Part shown: positions 54,258 through 62,462 of the stretch, in pieces
How the letters are laid out: each line of letters starts with the position of its first letter
Numbering within the stretch: the first letter of the stretch is position 1
From: Rhizobium sp. AAP43
GTDB taxonomy: Bacteria > Pseudomonadota > Alphaproteobacteria > Rhizobiales > Rhizobiaceae
NCBI RefSeq assembly: GCF_001296045.1
Contig: NZ_LJHS01000002.1
Span: 124,001 to 188,000 of the forward strand
Reading direction: 5' to 3'
DNA: 64,000 nucleotides
Position numbers and translations under genes: made by a program
Notes under the pieces: model-generated
What the model saw: the letters and a program-made list of their open reading frames with translations, nothing else
What the model was told of the DNA's origin: nothing
Databases searched by the model: none

Positions 54258-54398
54258 GACTCTTTGTACTTCATTTTTGCGTCACATTCAGACGGAAAAG
54301 AATCCCTGTCGAATCAAAGGGATTCACATTTCCGGGCATTTCCGTGGGGGCGAACGGCGAAAAAATAAAAATTCGCTTGACTCGCATACTGCCGAGTC
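54258..54398. promoter_or_regulatory. Cluster of six GANTC (CcrM) sites upstream of dnaA
   Basis: GANTC occurs at 54258, 54300, 54311, 54321, 54379 and 54394. The sites at 54300 and 54321 are the ends of GAATCCC-N12-GGGATTC, with the 54311 site in its loop; the sites at 54379 and 54394 end GACTCG-N8-CGAGTC. GANTC is methylated by the cell-cycle methyltransferase CcrM in alphaproteobacteria, and methylation state affects dnaA transcription in Caulobacter. About 0.55 site is expected in 141 bp of random equal-base DNA. Confidence 0.65.
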
Positions 54399-54542
54399 TC
54401 GCCTCCCTCCGAGCGCCCACCACACGAAGTACCTCGATTAAGTTACTGAAAATTAAAGAATTTTTCTGTCACGCAAATGACAAGTCACAGAATGAACCAT
54501 ATCGTTCATCGCCGATATTTTTGTATCAATCGAAAGCAACGC

Positions 54543-54566
54543 AAAAAGCCCGGCAAAAAGCCGGGC
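54543..54566 (-). terminator. Rho-independent terminator of rpsT
   Basis: On the minus strand GCCCGGC-TTTTT-GCCGGGC (54548-54566) is followed by TTTTT. It lies 31 bases past the rpsT stop. Confidence 0.9.
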
Positions 54567-54597
54567 TTGTCGAATTCAGGCGAAAAAGTGTCGAAAC

Positions 54598-54864
54598 TTA
54601 GACGGCCAGAGCTTTAACGCGGGCTGCGAGACGCGAGATCTTGCGCGACACCGTGTTGGCGTGAACCACGCCCTTGGTGACTGCGCGCTGCATCTCTGGC
54701 TGGGCTGCCTGAAGGGCGCCCTTTGCAACCTCTGCGTCACCAGAAGCGATTGCTTCTTCGACCTTACGGATGAAACCACGGACCCGCGAACGACGAGCCT
54801 TGTTGACTGCAGTGCGGCGAGCGATCTTGCGGGTCGCCTTCTTCGCCGAAGTTGTGTTGGCCAT
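54598..54864 (-). CDS. rpsT: 30S ribosomal protein S20
   Basis: S20 is a primary binding protein of 16S rRNA. The 88-residue basic protein begins [20 protein letters not shown], followed by [18 protein letters not shown], and ends [23 protein letters not shown], all typical. It has its own promoter with a 17-base spacer and its own strong terminator, so it is monocistronic, with a leader of about 120 bases. It lies between echA and dnaA on the same strand. Confidence 0.97.
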   Translation of the reverse strand: MANTTSAKKATRKIARRTAVNKARRSRVRGFIRKVEEAIASGDAEVAKGALQAAQPEMQRAVTKGVVHANTVSRKISRLAARVKALAV

Positions 54865-54991
54865 GGATGCCTCTCTTCGAATTCAAACCAAAGCCCACCA
54901 TGGCCGCATCGGGTCGGAGCGACCTGCTGTCTCAGCACGTGGGGAGCTGTTTCATGAGAAAACCGCAGGGGTGTTCTCAACCGTGGGCGGG

Positions 54992-55020
54992 CATATAGCG
55001 GGAAAGCGCGATTGCGTCAA
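54992..55020 (-). promoter_or_regulatory. Predicted strong sigma-70 promoter of rpsT
   Basis: On the minus strand TTGACG (-35) and TATATG (-10) are 17 bases apart. The predicted start is near 54985, about 120 bases upstream of the rpsT ATG. Confidence 0.75.
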
Positions 55021-55055
55021 CGCGGATTCTGCAGGAATCGCGCCCTCCCTTGCGC

Positions 55056-55829
55056 TTATCTGTTGCGGAAGGAAGGCTTCCGCTTTTCGACGAAGGCGGC
55101 CATGCCCTCCTTCTGGTCCTCGGTGGCAAACAGCGAGTGGAAGAGACGGCGCTCGGAGCGCAGGCCTTCCGTCAATGTCTGCTCGAAAGCGCGGCCAACG
55201 GCTTCCTTGGCCATCAGCACAGATGGCAGCGAGAAGGATGCAATCTTGGTTGCCGCTTCCACCGCCTCGTCCAGTAGACGCTCAGGCTCGACCAGGCGGG
55301 CGACGAGACCGGCGCGCTCGGCTTCGACCGCATCCATCATCCGGCCGGTGAGGCAGAGATCCATGGCCTTGGCCTTGCCTATGGCGTGGGTCAGACGCTG
55401 CGATCCGCCCATGCCGGGAATGATGCCCAGCGTGATCTCGGGCTGGCCGAATTTCGCGGTCTTAGATGCGATGATGAAGTCGCACATCATGGCAAGCTCG
55501 CAGCCGCCACCCAAGGCGAAGCCAGAGACCGCTGCAATGATCGGCTTCCGGAAGCCGGCAACCTCGTCCCAGCCGCCGATGAAGCCGCCGGTATAGGCGT
55601 CGACGAAATCGAGCGACTGCATCTCCTTGATGTCGGCACCGGCGGCGAAGGCCTTTTCGGAGCCGGTGAGCACCACAGCACCAATGCCGGCGTCGGCTTC
55701 CAGCTCGCCGAGCAATTCGCGCAGTTCGCGCATCACGGTCGAATTGAGCGCGTTCAGCGCCTGGGGTCGGTTGAGCGTGATGATCGCGACCCGGTCGCGG
55801 CGTTCGGTCAACAGCGTTTCGAAGGACAT
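55056..55829 (-). CDS. Enoyl-CoA hydratase
   Basis: Crotonase-fold enzyme of 258 residues that hydrates trans-2-enoyl-CoA, mainly in fatty acid oxidation. It has the oxyanion-hole segments [11 protein letters not shown] and [20 protein letters not shown], and the catalytic glutamates in CELAMM and [20 protein letters not shown]. The C terminus ends SFRNR. The ATG at 55829 gives the family N terminus ([20 protein letters not shown]); the longer frame runs into mutM. No other beta-oxidation gene is adjacent. It follows mutM by 29 bases. Confidence 0.92.
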   Translation of the reverse strand: MSFETLLTERRDRVAIITLNRPQALNALNSTVMRELRELLGELEADAGIGAVVLTGSEKAFAAGADIKEMQSLDFVDAYTGGFIGGWDEVAGFRKPIIAAVSGFALGGGCELAMMCDFIIASKTAKFGQPEITLGIIPGMGGSQRLTHAIGKAKAMDLCLTGRMMDAVEAERAGLVARLVEPERLLDEAVEAATKIASFSLPSVLMAKEAVGRAFEQTLTEGLRSERRLFHSLFATEDQKEGMAAFVEKRKPSFRNR

Positions 55830-55858
55830 TTCTCTCTCCCTGGCTGGCGCTTGCGGCG

Positions 55859-56749
55859 CTACTTCTGGCAGCGGCGACAATAGAATGTCGAGCGACCGGA
55901 TTGAACTATCCTTTCGACGGTACCGCCACAACCATCCGTGAGGCACTCCCTCCCTTCGCGGTCATAGGCGCGGAAGAAGTGCTGGAAGTAGCCCAGCGTG
56001 CCATCCGTCTGGATATGATCCCGCAGCGAGGAGCCGCCCGCCTTGATCGCATCGGCGATAACCTCGCGGACGGAATCCGCAAGCAGCGTCAGTTCCGGCT
56101 TCGGCTTGCCGGTCTTGGTCACCAAGGTCGAGACCTTGCGGGTGGGCGACAGGTGTGAGCGCCAGAGCGCTTCGCAGACATAGATGTTGCCGAGACCGGC
56201 GATGACCTTCTGATCGAGCAGCGCACTCTTCAAGGGCTGACTGCGATCGGCAAAGCGGGTGGCCAGGTATTCCGCAGACAGCCGGTTACCGACAGGCTCT
56301 GGGCCGAGGTCGCGGAAAGCGGGGTAATCGTCGAGTTCGGCACGGCTGACGAGATCCATGAAGCCGAAGCGGCGAGGGTCATTATAGATGACGCGGACAG
56401 GGCCTTCTGCGCGCTCCAGATGAAAGAGGACGTGATCGTGCTTTTCGTCCTTGCTGCGCTCGTGGTGGAAGACGCCCGGCATATTCGCCGCCGCCCCCTC
56501 TTCGATGCGGAAGGAACCGGACATGCCGAGATGGGCAATCACGGTTGCGCCATCGTCCAGGTCAATCAGCAGATATTTGGCGCGGCGCGAGAGGGATGCA
56601 ATCCGGCGGCCCTCCACCCTTGCGGCAAAATCGCGCGGCAGGGGGAAGCGCAAGTCGGGTCGGCGCAGCTCAAGCCGCTCAAGCCGCGCGCCTTCCATCG
56701 TCGGCGCCAGGCCGCGACGGACTGTCTCTACCTCTGGCAATTCCGGCAT
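55859..56749 (-). CDS. mutM: Formamidopyrimidine-DNA glycosylase
   Basis: MutM (Fpg) excises 8-oxoguanine and other oxidised purines. The 296-residue protein starts [13 protein letters not shown], with P2 (the nucleophile after Met removal) and E3, and has [12 protein letters not shown], the [11 protein letters not shown] loop, the helix-two-turn-helix with [20 protein letters not shown], and a C-terminal zinc finger with cysteines in CLTDGCG and FYCRRCQ. Its length is slightly above the family norm. It diverges from ubiE. Confidence 0.96.
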   Translation of the reverse strand: MPELPEVETVRRGLAPTMEGARLERLELRRPDLRFPLPRDFAARVEGRRIASLSRRAKYLLIDLDDGATVIAHLGMSGSFRIEEGAAANMPGVFHHERSKDEKHDHVLFHLERAEGPVRVIYNDPRRFGFMDLVSRAELDDYPAFRDLGPEPVGNRLSAEYLATRFADRSQPLKSALLDQKVIAGLGNIYVCEALWRSHLSPTRKVSTLVTKTGKPKPELTLLADSVREVIADAIKAGGSSLRDHIQTDGTLGYFQHFFRAYDREGRECLTDGCGGTVERIVQSGRSTFYCRRCQK

Positions 56750-56767
56750 TTCAGCCCATCTTTCTGT

Positions 56768-56795
56768 TTGAAGCGCCTGTTTTACGGTCTATAGA
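56768..56795 (+). promoter_or_regulatory. Possible ubiE promoter
   Basis: TTGAAG and TATAGA are 16 bases apart on the plus strand, 95 bases upstream of the ubiE start. Alternative promoters were not excluded. Confidence 0.35.
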
Positions 56796-56889
56796 CCAGC
56801 CTTGAAGCGGGTGCACTTGCGCAGATAGCGCGTGAGAACCCTTTTCGCTATGGTCCCGCCCAACCTTGTCCGTACTGTGGAGTGAACCG

Positions 56890-57666
56890 ATGACTGCAAG
56901 CCGCATTTCCGCCGATGGCGGCATGGAAACCTCCTATGGGTTCCGCCAGGTCGACGAGCAGGAAAAGCAGGGCCTGGTCAACGATGTCTTCCACAAGGTG
57001 GCGAAGCGCTACGATATCATGAACGACGTAATGTCAGCCGGCCTGCACCGCGTCTGGAAGGACGCCATGGTCTCGTCGCTCAATCCGCGCAAGGACGAAA
57101 ACTACACGGTCCTGGATGTTGCTGGCGGCACCGGTGACATCGCCTTCCGGATTGTTGAGGCATCGGGGCGCAAGGCGCATGCGACCGTGCTCGATATCAA
57201 CGGCTCAATGCTGGGCGTCGGTGCCGAGCGTGCCGAAAAGAAGGGTCTCGCCCAAAACCTCACCTTTGTTGAGGCCAATGCCGAAAGCCTGCCCTTCGAG
57301 GACAATATCTTCGACGCCTATACGATCGCGTTTGGCATTCGCAACGTACCGCATATCGACGTGGCGCTATCTGAAGCTTTCCGTGTCTTGAAGCGCGGGG
57401 GACGGTTGCTGGTGCTCGAATTCTCCGAGGTGGAAATGCCGCTGCTGGACAAGGTCTATGATGCCTGGTCCTTCAACGCGATCCCGCGCTTCGGCAAGAT
57501 GATCACGGGTGATGCCGAGCCCTACCAGTATCTGGTGGAATCGATCCGCAAATTCCCGAACCAGCCTGACTTTGCCCGGATGATCGAGCGGGCTGGCTTC
57601 TCCAGCGTGCGCTTCACCAACTATACCGGCGGTATCGCGGCCCTGCATTCCGGCTGGAAGATCTAA
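56890..57666 (+). CDS. ubiE: Ubiquinone/menaquinone biosynthesis C-methyltransferase UbiE
   Basis: UbiE does the C-methylation in ubiquinone synthesis. The 258-residue protein has [20 protein letters not shown], the SAM motif [14 protein letters not shown] (74-87), the [10 protein letters not shown] segment and the C-terminal [12 protein letters not shown]. The ATG at 56890 follows GTGGAG; a GTG or other start eight codons earlier is less likely. ubiB begins 5 bases downstream, so two ubiquinone genes form an operon. Confidence 0.96.
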   Translation: MTASRISADGGMETSYGFRQVDEQEKQGLVNDVFHKVAKRYDIMNDVMSAGLHRVWKDAMVSSLNPRKDENYTVLDVAGGTGDIAFRIVEASGRKAHATVLDINGSMLGVGAERAEKKGLAQNLTFVEANAESLPFEDNIFDAYTIAFGIRNVPHIDVALSEAFRVLKRGGRLLVLEFSEVEMPLLDKVYDAWSFNAIPRFGKMITGDAEPYQYLVESIRKFPNQPDFARMIERAGFSSVRFTNYTGGIAALHSGWKI

Positions 57667-57671
57667 TTCCT

Positions 57672-59246
57672 ATGAGCACTATTGGAGCATATTTCCGCCT
57701 GGCGCAGGTCGGCTGGGTGCTGGTCCGGGAGGGCGTTGTCGCAGCGCTTCCGTCAGAAGGCCTTCCTCCAATCGTGAGCCTTGCCAAAGCCGCCGTCGCG
57801 CCACTTGCCCGCAGCCGCGCGAAAACCGCGGAACGCTCCGACCGCCTTGCACGCGCCGTGGCGCGCCTGGGACCATCCTACGTGAAGATCGGCCAGTTCC
57901 TTGCCACCCGACCCGATGTTGTCGGTGCCGATTTCGCCGAGGATCTGGCGGGTCTCCAAGACCGCATGGACTTCTTCCCGACGTCCGCGGCCAGGACCAC
58001 AATCCAGGAATCGCTTGGACGACCGGTCGAGGATCTTTACGCCGCATTCGGCGAGCCAATTGCCGCCGCCTCGATCGCCCAGGTTCATCCGGCCGAGGTC
58101 GCCGGTTCATCAGGGCGCCGCAAGGTCGCGGTCAAGGTCATCCGCCCGGGCGTGCGCAAGCGTTTCGCTGACGACCTTGAGGCCATGTATCTGGTGTCGC
58201 ATCTGCAGGAGCGCTTCCTGCCGCATACCCGCCGTCTGCGTCCGGTCGAGGTAACGAGAACGCTTGAGCAGACCACAAAGGTCGAAATGGACCTTCGGCT
58301 CGAAGCCGCTGCCTTGTCGGAGATTGCCGAAAATACGAAGAATGATCCGGGTTTTCGCGTTCCCGAAGTCGACTGGGAGCGCACCGGTCGCGATGTCGTG
58401 ACGATGGAATGGATCGACGGCATCAAGATGTCGGATGTCGACGCCTTGAAAGCGGCCGGACACGACCTCGACGCGCTTGCCGATACCCTGATCCAGTCTT
58501 TCCTGCGCCATACGCTGCGCGACGGCTTCTTCCATGCCGACATGCATCCGGGCAATCTCTTCGTCGATCCGGCGGGCATGATCGTCGCCGTCGACATGGG
58601 CATTGCTGGCCGTCTCGGCAAGAAAGAGCGCCGCTTCCTCGCGGAGATCCTGTTTGGCTTCATCACGAGGGACTACCTGCGCGTCGCTGAAGTGCATTTC
58701 GAGGCCGGCTATGTGCCGTCACACCACAATATCTCCTCGTTTGCCCAGGCGATCCGGGCAATCGGTGAGCCGATCCACGGACAGCCGGCCGAGACCATTT
58801 CGATGGGCAAACTGCTGACCCTCCTGTTCGAAGTAACCGAAATCTTCGACATGGAGACGCGGCCGGAACTCGTGATGCTGCAGAAGACCATGGTGGTCGT
58901 CGAAGGTGTGGCACGCATCCTGAACCCCCGCTTCAACATGTGGAAGGCAGCCGACCCGGTCGTCTCGCAGTGGATTCGCGACAATCTGGGGCCAAAGCGC
59001 ATCGCAACGGATCTGAAGGACGGGGCCAAGGCTGCGCTCAGGCTCGCTGAGGCCCTGCCGGAGATCGCCGCCAAGACAGAAAAGCTCCATGGCGAGATCA
59101 TGCGGATGAGCGAGCACGGCCTTCGTTTCGACGAAGAAACGGCAGAGCGCATCGGACGTGCCGAGGCCCGTCATACCCGGCTCGGCCGGGTTGCACTCTG
59201 GATCATCGCCATTGCCGCCGTGGTCATCGCCGTACAGGTTTCCTGA
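57672..59246 (+). CDS. ubiB: Ubiquinone biosynthesis protein UbiB (ADCK/ABC1 kinase-like)
   Basis: UbiB is an atypical protein-kinase-like ATPase needed for ubiquinone synthesis. The 524-residue protein has the family motif YVKIGQFLATRPDVVG (KxGQ), the alanine-rich loop AAASIAQVHPAEV in place of a glycine-rich loop, MEWIDGIKMSD, the catalytic-loop FFHADMHPGNLF and VDMGIAGRL in place of DFG. One membrane segment ends the protein (about 505-522). It follows ubiE by 5 bases. Confidence 0.95.
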   Translation: MSTIGAYFRLAQVGWVLVREGVVAALPSEGLPPIVSLAKAAVAPLARSRAKTAERSDRLARAVARLGPSYVKIGQFLATRPDVVGADFAEDLAGLQDRMDFFPTSAARTTIQESLGRPVEDLYAAFGEPIAAASIAQVHPAEVAGSSGRRKVAVKVIRPGVRKRFADDLEAMYLVSHLQERFLPHTRRLRPVEVTRTLEQTTKVEMDLRLEAAALSEIAENTKNDPGFRVPEVDWERTGRDVVTMEWIDGIKMSDVDALKAAGHDLDALADTLIQSFLRHTLRDGFFHADMHPGNLFVDPAGMIVAVDMGIAGRLGKKERRFLAEILFGFITRDYLRVAEVHFEAGYVPSHHNISSFAQAIRAIGEPIHGQPAETISMGKLLTLLFEVTEIFDMETRPELVMLQKTMVVVEGVARILNPRFNMWKAADPVVSQWIRDNLGPKRIATDLKDGAKAALRLAEALPEIAAKTEKLHGEIMRMSEHGLRFDEETAERIGRAEARHTRLGRVALWIIAIAAVVIAVQVS

Positions 59247-59345
59247 GGCGCATGGCCCGCGAATAAAAATTATCGAGCCCGATGGAACAATGGGCCAGGC
59301 TGCGCGTTCAACGACATTCCGCCTACCTTGTTCCCCGGGAGTTTC

Positions 59346-60833
59346 ATGTCTGCGACCCAATCCGGCTTCGTCCGATCGACCCTGCTTTTCCTGCTGATCG
59401 GCACCGGCATCCTCGTTGGCATCATCGTCGCGACATTCGGACTGGTTGAGCGAACGCAGGAGACATTCACCTACATCCTCCAGGAACGCGACATACGCCG
59501 CATGTCTGCTGACCTGATGCAGAAGCTGACCGATGCAGAGACAGGACAGCGCGGTTTCGTCATCACAGAGGATGAACTCTTTCTCAAACCCTACGAAGAT
59601 TCGGTCGGCGATATCCGCCAGCAGCTCGTGAGGCTGGAAAAGGCCGTAAAGGATCGACCCGCCAAGGCACAGCGTATTCTGGAACTGCGCAGCAAGGTCG
59701 ATGCGAAGCTGAATGAACTCGGCCAGTCGGTCAACCTGGTTCGGAGCGGCCAGCGCGATGAAGCGATCGCTCTCACAGAGGCCGACCTTGGACGGGTCTT
59801 GATGGCCGATATCCGCGTCATTCTCGATATGTTCAAGGCAAAGTCCGACGAGAATGTTCAAAGCGGAACCGTGGAACAGCTTGAGGCGACGCGGCAGCTT
59901 CAGTGGATCACCATCGGGGGCGGCATCGCGATCATTGCGGTGATGGGCGGCGCATTGCTCGTGGTCGCCCAGCACATACGGGCGCTTGCTGCCTCGCGGG
60001 TCGAAGTGGAGCAACTGAACGCTGGCCTCGAAGAGCGTGTGGCCGAACGGACCGAAGACCTGATGCAGGCGAACCAGGAAATCCAGCGTTTCGCCTATAT
60101 CGTCACGCATGACCTTCGCGCGCCGCTTGTCAACATCATGGGCTTTACGGCCGAGCTGGACACGTCCTTGCGCGCGCTGCAAGCCTATGTGCTGAACGAC
60201 GGCAAGACGCTTTCGGAGCAAGACATACAGGAGGCCCGTCTCGCCGCCGCGGAAGACCTGCCCGAAGCAATTGGCTTCATCCGTTCATCGACTCGCAAGA
60301 TGGACGGGTTGATCAATGCAATTCTCAAGATATCGCGCGACGGCAAACGACAGCTGAAGCCTGAACCAGTGGAGCTGAAACCGTTGCTGGAGACCATCAG
60401 CAACAGCGTCTACCACCAGATCAGCGAAAGCAACGGGACGATCGAGCTCGCGATCGGCGTCAACCAACTGACGACCGACCGTCTTTCGCTCGAACAGATT
60501 GTCGGTAACCTTTTCGACAATGCCATCAAGTACAAGCAGCCCGACCGCCCGCTGACCCTGCAGGTGCGCGCCACGCCGGAAGGACGGCATATGGTGCGGA
60601 TCGAGGTTGAGGACAACGGACGGGGCATCGCAGACCATGATCACGAACGCATTTTCGAGCTATTCCGTCGATCCGGACATCAGGACCAGGCAGGCGAAGG
60701 CATTGGCCTTGCCCATGTTCGCTCCTTGGCACGGAACCTCGGGGGTGAGATAACGGTTCGCTCCCGTTTGGGAGTAGGGTCGACATTCGTCCTGCGACTG
60801 CCATCAGATTTGTCTCGTTTGGTACGGAGTTGA
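59346..60833 (+). CDS. Membrane sensor histidine kinase with CHASE3 domain
   Basis: The 495-residue kinase has a membrane segment (12-34), a periplasmic CHASE3 domain (about 40-175: LTDAETGQRGFVITEDELFL, then KPYEDSVGDI), a second membrane segment (187-208), a coiled coil, a HisKA box with H255 in IVTHDLRAPLVNIMGF, and an HATPase domain (NLFDNAIKYK, DNGRGI, EGIGLAHVRS). The dimerisation helices hold an insertion of some 30 residues between the two helices (about 275-305). The ATG at 59346 follows GGGAG. The response regulator gene starts two bases after its stop, so they form one signalling operon. The stimulus is unknown. Confidence 0.92.
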   Translation: MSATQSGFVRSTLLFLLIGTGILVGIIVATFGLVERTQETFTYILQERDIRRMSADLMQKLTDAETGQRGFVITEDELFLKPYEDSVGDIRQQLVRLEKAVKDRPAKAQRILELRSKVDAKLNELGQSVNLVRSGQRDEAIALTEADLGRVLMADIRVILDMFKAKSDENVQSGTVEQLEATRQLQWITIGGGIAIIAVMGGALLVVAQHIRALAASRVEVEQLNAGLEERVAERTEDLMQANQEIQRFAYIVTHDLRAPLVNIMGFTAELDTSLRALQAYVLNDGKTLSEQDIQEARLAAAEDLPEAIGFIRSSTRKMDGLINAILKISRDGKRQLKPEPVELKPLLETISNSVYHQISESNGTIELAIGVNQLTTDRLSLEQIVGNLFDNAIKYKQPDRPLTLQVRATPEGRHMVRIEVEDNGRGIADHDHERIFELFRRSGHQDQAGEGIGLAHVRSLARNLGGEITVRSRLGVGSTFVLRLPSDLSRLVRS

Positions 60834-60835
60834 CA

Positions 60836-61273
60836 ATGAAAGCAGTGGGCAAAGAAGTTACGATCGTGATGATCGAGGATGACGAGGGCCATGCTCGTCT
60901 CATCGAAAAGAACGTGCGCCGCGCCGGCGTACACAATGAAATTGTACCGTTCACGAATGGTACCGCGGCACTCGACTATGTTCTTGGAACCGACCGCTCG
61001 GGTCTCGTTTCCCAGGATCGCTATCTGCTGATCCTTCTTGATCTCAATCTTCCCGACATGTCGGGCACTGACATACTCGATCAGATTAAATCCAATCCGC
61101 ATACGCGCAAACTGCCAGTCGTCATCCTGACCACGACGGATGACGAACGCGAAATTCAGCGGTGCTACGACCTTGGGGCCAATGTCTACATCACCAAACC
61201 TGTCGATTACGACAATTTCGCCAATGCGATCCGCCAGCTCGGTCTTTTCTTCTCTGTCATGCAGATCCCCTGA
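60836..61273 (+). CDS. Single-domain response regulator
   Basis: The 145-residue protein is a lone receiver domain with acidic D15/D16, phospho-acceptor D69 in LLDLNLPDMSG, T100 and K121 (ITKPVD). It has the long beta4-alpha4 spacing and C-terminal FFSVMQIP reminiscent of Rcp1-type regulators that pair with CHASE3 or phytochrome kinases. It has no output domain. It starts two bases after the kinase stop and ends 13 bases before the next kinase. Confidence 0.92.
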   Translation: MKAVGKEVTIVMIEDDEGHARLIEKNVRRAGVHNEIVPFTNGTAALDYVLGTDRSGLVSQDRYLLILLDLNLPDMSGTDILDQIKSNPHTRKLPVVILTTTDDEREIQRCYDLGANVYITKPVDYDNFANAIRQLGLFFSVMQIP

Positions 61274-61286
61274 AGAGAAGAGCGCC

Positions 61287-62330
61287 ATGTCGGCCTTTCG
61301 CGTCCTGTACCTGGATGACGACGCCGCCATCGTGCGCCTCGTGCAGAAGCATCTTGGCCGTCTGGGGCACGAGGTCGTTCATGCGGACTGCACGGAAGAC
61401 ATGCTGACACATCTGAACGGTGGCAGCTTCGATGCCGTCGTTCTGGACCACTATCTGCGCCAGACGACAGGGCATGAAGTCCTGGCGCAGATGCGTGAAG
61501 CCGGAATGCACATACCGGTGGTCTATGTCACGGGGTCGAACGAGGCGCAGATCGCCATCGAGGCGATCAAGGCTGGCGCTGCCGACTATGTGATCAAGAC
61601 AGTGGGCGATGACTTCCTGTCGCTGCTCACCAGCGCGATCGAACAATCAATCGCCAATGCACAGTTACGTGCCGCCAAGGCACGGGCCGATGAGGAAATC
61701 CGTCTCGCCAAAGAGCGTGCCGAAGCCCTGCTTGCGGAGGTCAATCATCGCGTGGCCAATTCTTTGGCACTCGTGGCAAGCCTGCTGCGGCTGCAGATCT
61801 CGAGCGCCAAGAGCGACGAGGTCAAGGCGGAATTGGCTGAGACCCAGGCACGCATCACCGCGATTGCCGGCATGCACCGCAGTCTTTACACCTCCGACGA
61901 TGTCAGCCGCGTCGAACTCGACCGCTATCTTAACCGACTGACGGCAGAGCTCTACAATTCTCTCCACAGTGCCGAACGACCAATCCGTCTGCTGCTTGAG
62001 GCCGACGCCATCTCGATCAGCGCAGACAAGGCCGTTTCGGTCGGCATGGTGGTGACGGAACTCGTCACCAACGGCTTCAAATATGCCTATGCTCCAGGAG
62101 AGGCCGGCGATATCCGCGTCATCCTCAAGGCCGTTTCCGAGGACGAGGCCCTTCTCAGGGTTGAAGATGATGGGATCGGCATTGATCCCAGCAGCGCGCC
62201 CAAGGGAACTGGCCTCGGCAGCCGGATCGTCAAGTCCATGGCCGCGACACTTGGCGATGGCCTCCGCTATCTCGAGGGCACAAAGGGTGCGGTGGCCGAG
62301 GTGCCCTTACGCCTCACCAACGGCAGCTAA
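61287..62330 (+). CDS. Receiver-HisKA_2 hybrid sensor kinase
   Basis: The 347-residue soluble protein has an N-terminal receiver (about 3-120; D11, D12, phospho-acceptor D54, K104), a coiled linker (120-150), a HisKA_2 domain with H154 in EVNHRVANSLALVASLLRLQ, and an HATPase domain (about 250-345: ELVTNGFKYAYAPG, DDGIGIDPSS, GTGLGSRIVKSMA). The receiver lacks the usual proline after D54 (LDHYLRQTTG). It probably takes phosphate or a signal from the upstream pair and passes it on. The ATG at 61287 is chosen; the frame is open far into the previous gene. Confidence 0.9.
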   Translation: MSAFRVLYLDDDAAIVRLVQKHLGRLGHEVVHADCTEDMLTHLNGGSFDAVVLDHYLRQTTGHEVLAQMREAGMHIPVVYVTGSNEAQIAIEAIKAGAADYVIKTVGDDFLSLLTSAIEQSIANAQLRAAKARADEEIRLAKERAEALLAEVNHRVANSLALVASLLRLQISSAKSDEVKAELAETQARITAIAGMHRSLYTSDDVSRVELDRYLNRLTAELYNSLHSAERPIRLLLEADAISISADKAVSVGMVVTELVTNGFKYAYAPGEAGDIRVILKAVSEDEALLRVEDDGIGIDPSSAPKGTGLGSRIVKSMAATLGDGLRYLEGTKGAVAEVPLRLTNGS

Positions 62331-62462
62331 TGGCGGAACCCTGATCCGCAAACTTCGGCACCTCCAGTCGATGCTACTGCCATTTACCACTTCAGTTGCC
62401 TGCATTTGCCTGACGCGCAATTTCCGATAGGGTCGCGCTCGACAGAAAGGGGTTACGTTTTC

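Larger units (their letters stand above)
53800..54597. other. 798-bp intergenic region between dnaA and rpsT
   Basis: No protein gene is credible here; the two short open frames lack family resemblance and ribosome binding sites. From the dnaA side it holds a 290-base plain stretch, a structured-RNA segment (54094-54189), a possible dnaA promoter (54193-54222), six GANTC sites (54258-54398), AT-rich DNA with short inverted repeats (TGTCA-CGCAAA-TGACA at 54467-54482; ATGAAC-CATATC-GTTCAT at 54492-54509) and the rpsT terminator (54543-54566). I saw no consensus DnaA boxes. Confidence 0.8.

Noticed and set aside
53800-54597. Chromosomal origin between dnaA and rpsT
   Set aside because: I found no match to TTATCCACA-type DnaA boxes and no clear CtrA site pair, and rhizobial origins are usually near hemE/parAB, which are not in this window. 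The GANTC cluster is better explained as dnaA control.
54256-54601. Two short open frames (61 and 85 codons) in the dnaA-rpsT gap
   Set aside because: No ribosome binding site, no recognisable composition, and they cross the GANTC repeats and the rpsT terminator.
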